Assembly: GCA_002377245.1 (NCBI GenBank)
Contig: DFPL01000020.1
Span: 1-34,241, forward strand
Length of the DNA: 34,241 nt
Origin: Enterobacteriaceae bacterium UBA3516
Lineage (GTDB): Bacteria; Pseudomonadota; Gammaproteobacteria; Enterobacterales; Enterobacteriaceae
Direction of reading: 5' to 3'
The stretch's first letter is position 1. Every line of letters begins with the position of its first letter. The position numbers and the translations under genes were made by a program. A model generated the notes under the pieces. That model was not told the origin of the DNA and did not search any database. It worked only from the letters and a program-made list of their open reading frames with translations. Of this stretch, positions 33,158 through 34,241 are shown one piece after another.

Positions 33158-33820
33158 TTAATCACAATTATTAATAAGATATTTCACCCATTGATTGTAT
33201 CTATTATCACCAACCTTTATTACATGAACATCCATATCAGAAAGACCATTTTGATTTTGATTTTGATTTTGATTTTTAATTTGATTTAAATAGTAAAATA
33301 CTAGCTCTCCAATTTCCCACTTACATACTAGCTTCTTTAAATACCCCTCTCTAGAGACAGGTGAGCCATAAAACTCAACATCACTAGGGAATCTTGAATT
33401 AATATATTTGGTTGCCTCAATAAACAATAAGACTATATCAATGAAATCTTCTGCCTCTTCAAGAGAGGCATCCCTGTATTCGTGTTCTATTTCATTTCTA
33501 AATTTGTTTATCTTATCAATTATTCTAGGCCTAACTATTCCTATTGCCTCTAGAAAATCCATTTTTTTTGGAAAGCTCTTCATATTCTTCCGAAAATATT
33601 CATTCCCACAGAATGAACGGCAAAGGATATCCACTTTCATATGCAAAGCAGACTTTGCATTTCTAACTGCATTATTAAAATTTCTTCGCTCATGTCCTGA
33701 TTTCAAATCATTGATTGCATCTTGTAAGTATTCATTTGGCTTCAAATAATCCTTATGTCCTATGTGGCTCCAATAAAATTCCGCATAAATATCCTCACCC
33801 AACTCAAAAGGACTCAACAC
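33158..33820 (-). CDS. HEPN-motif protein of unknown function
   Basis: A 220-residue A+T-rich protein I cannot name. Residues 30-130 are helical and contain RNEIEH (Arg108-Asn-x3-His113), the Rx4-6H motif of HEPN ribonucleases, with an adjoining Glu/Tyr-rich helix. An upstream helix (ERRNFNNAVRNAKSALHMKVDILC) fits the first helices of that fold. Near residue 185 is an Asn-Gln run (KNQNQNQNQNG) coded by a hexanucleotide repeat. The start is GTG 33818-33820, supported by GAGG seven bases upstream. HEPN proteins often act as toxins in defence or toxin-antitoxin systems; no antitoxin is adjacent in operon. The function is inferred from one motif. Confidence 0.6.
   Translation of the reverse strand: MLSPFELGEDIYAEFYWSHIGHKDYLKPNEYLQDAINDLKSGHERRNFNNAVRNAKSALHMKVDILCRSFCGNEYFRKNMKSFPKKMDFLEAIGIVRPRIIDKINKFRNEIEHEYRDASLEEAEDFIDIVLLFIEATKYINSRFPSDVEFYGSPVSREGYLKKLVCKWEIGELVFYYLNQIKNQNQNQNQNGLSDMDVHVIKVGDNRYNQWVKYLINNCD
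33248..33276. repeat. Hexanucleotide microsatellite in the HEPN-motif gene
   Basis: Four complete ATTTTG units plus ATTTT, read on the minus strand as repeated Asn-Gln codons. As the unit is six bases, slippage would add or remove Asn-Gln pairs and keep the frame, so it could vary protein length without on/off switching. Confidence 0.85.
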
Positions 33821-33915
33821 AACATGACCTCACCAAAATTTTGTTTTAAAATTTTTATCCAATTACTAAAAAATGATGGTTTATTCTTGATCTCATATAA
33901 AAGGTTTACTACAGA

Positions 33916-34107
33916 TTAGCCCCTTGGCTCAACCCCCCTCCCCCGCAAAGCCTCCCTCGCAAGTTCCTTTAACCAACTGGCGAGACTTACCCCTTCTTCT
34001 GCCGCTACGGCATCAAGCTGTTCTTTCAGTGCCGGATCAATACGCATTTTGAACTGCGGTGACTGACCGCCGCCTTTTGGTTTTTTTTCGCGCGATATGA
34101 TTGACAT
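33916..34107 (-). CDS. Ribbon-helix-helix (Arc-like) DNA-binding protein
   Basis: A 63-residue putative repressor. A basic, Gly-rich N-terminus (SREKKPKGGGQS) precedes a ribbon-helix-helix: strand QFKMRID, helix A PALKEQLDAVAAEEG, helix B SLASWLKELAREALRG. This is the Arc/CopG/HicB-antitoxin C-domain type, binding DNA as a dimer through the strands. Its codons are G+C-richer than the ParA and HEPN genes, hinting at separate origins. The ATG (34105-34107) has AGGTGG four bases upstream. Repeats of CCACCTA upstream suggest that it represses itself and perhaps the divergent gene at 34232. Confidence 0.75.
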   Translation of the reverse strand: MSIISREKKPKGGGQSPQFKMRIDPALKEQLDAVAAEEGVSLASWLKELAREALRGRGVEPRG

Positions 34108-34164
34108 GAGGCCACCTATTTTTTAATCTGGCTCTTATAGGAGGCCACCTAACCACCTATTCAA
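34108..34164 (-). promoter_or_regulatory. Promoter and operator-like repeats of the RHH gene
   Basis: GAGGCCACCTA occurs exactly at 34108-34118 and 34141-34151 (33 bases apart), and CCACCTAT again at 34153-34160. On the minus strand TTGAAT (34159-34164) and TATAAG (34134-34139) make a weak -35/-10 pair with a 19-base spacer; the two AGGTGG repeats, 8 bases apart, fall inside that spacer. This is what an autoregulating ribbon-helix-helix protein would be expected to bind. The repeat copy next to the ATG also supplies the ribosome site. Confidence 0.55.
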
Positions 34165-34231
34165 TCAACGCCCCAGCGGTGCAGCAACACCACCGGAGCG
34201 TCTAACCTCACCAACTATCAAGGAGTTGATT

Positions 34232-34241
34232 ATGGCTGATT
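34232..34241 (+). CDS. Start of an unidentified gene (first three codons)
   Basis: ATG GCT GAT with AAGGAG (34220-34225) six bases upstream, running out of the window, so it begins Met-Ala-Asp. It is divergent from the RHH repressor, which suggests shared control. The 68 bases before it include a loose inverted repeat (CGCCCCAGCGGTG / CACCACCGGAGCG, with mismatches). Nothing more can be said about the product. Confidence 0.5.

Noticed and set aside
33248..33276. CRISPR or on/off phase-variation repeat
   Set aside because: The unit is six bases in tandem without spacers, and slippage keeps the reading frame.
31984..34241. Right-hand attachment site of the selC island
   Set aside because: No second copy of the selC 3' end is visible before the window ends, so the island probably continues.

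Overview
The window looks like chromosome of an Enterobacteriaceae member close to Enterobacter or Lelliottia. The two left-most genes, xanP and yicH, match the E. coli proteins almost residue for residue as I remember them. The backbone is moderately to highly G+C. selC (selenocysteine tRNA) lies at the right. In E. coli K-12 yicH and selC are separated only by yicI and yicJ. Here about 28 kb of different cargo sits between them, followed by a remnant of an integrated element on the far side of selC.

Layout from left to right: (1) 1-2444, backbone: the 3' end of xanP, then yicH. (2) 2573-9525, minus strand: one sugar operon reading from a PRD regulator through fructose-type PTS IIA, IIB and IIC, two class II ketose-phosphate aldolases, a ROK sugar kinase and a D-lyxose/D-mannose isomerase. 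(3) 9814-18480: a ureido/carbamoyl catabolic cluster. It holds an AzgA/NCS2-type permease, a stand-alone allophanate-hydrolase C-terminal domain, carbamate kinase, AllG (DUF1116), AllF (FdrA), an isochorismatase-fold amidohydrolase, a divergent AllH (DUF2877) and an AllS-like LysR regulator. The AllF/G/H/K set is the oxamate carbamoyltransferase plus carbamate kinase known from anaerobic allantoin use; the amidase, the AtzF-like domain and the permease suggest a different starting compound. (4) 19067-30348, plus strand: a type-I-like cellulose operon bcsO-Q-A-B-C-D-Z, in which bcsA carries an in-frame amber codon. (5) 30714-30808: selC. (6) 30809-34241: an A+T-rich island of the P4-integrase type. 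Its integrase is broken. It is followed by an overlapping ParA-family ATPase, a convergent HEPN-motif protein with a hexanucleotide repeat, a ribbon-helix-helix repressor with operator-like repeats, and the first codons of another gene.

How the parts work together: the sugar operon would import and phosphorylate a ketose or aldose, isomerise and phosphorylate intracellular sugar, and cleave it to triose phosphates. The ureido cluster would import a purine- or ureide-like compound, hydrolyse it, pass a carbamoyl group to phosphate and recover ATP through carbamate kinase. The bcs operon would make and export cellulose, but probably does not as sequenced, because the amber codon removes half of the BcsA membrane channel and its c-di-GMP-binding PilZ domain. 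The selC island carries a possible defence-type cargo (ParA plus HEPN) next to a dead integrase.

The most interesting points are the unusual ureido/carbamoyl cluster, including an apparent shift of a ~45-residue segment from AllF to AllG; the bcsA amber codon; and the ParA/HEPN/RHH cargo. All family assignments come from reading motifs and from memory, not from database searches.
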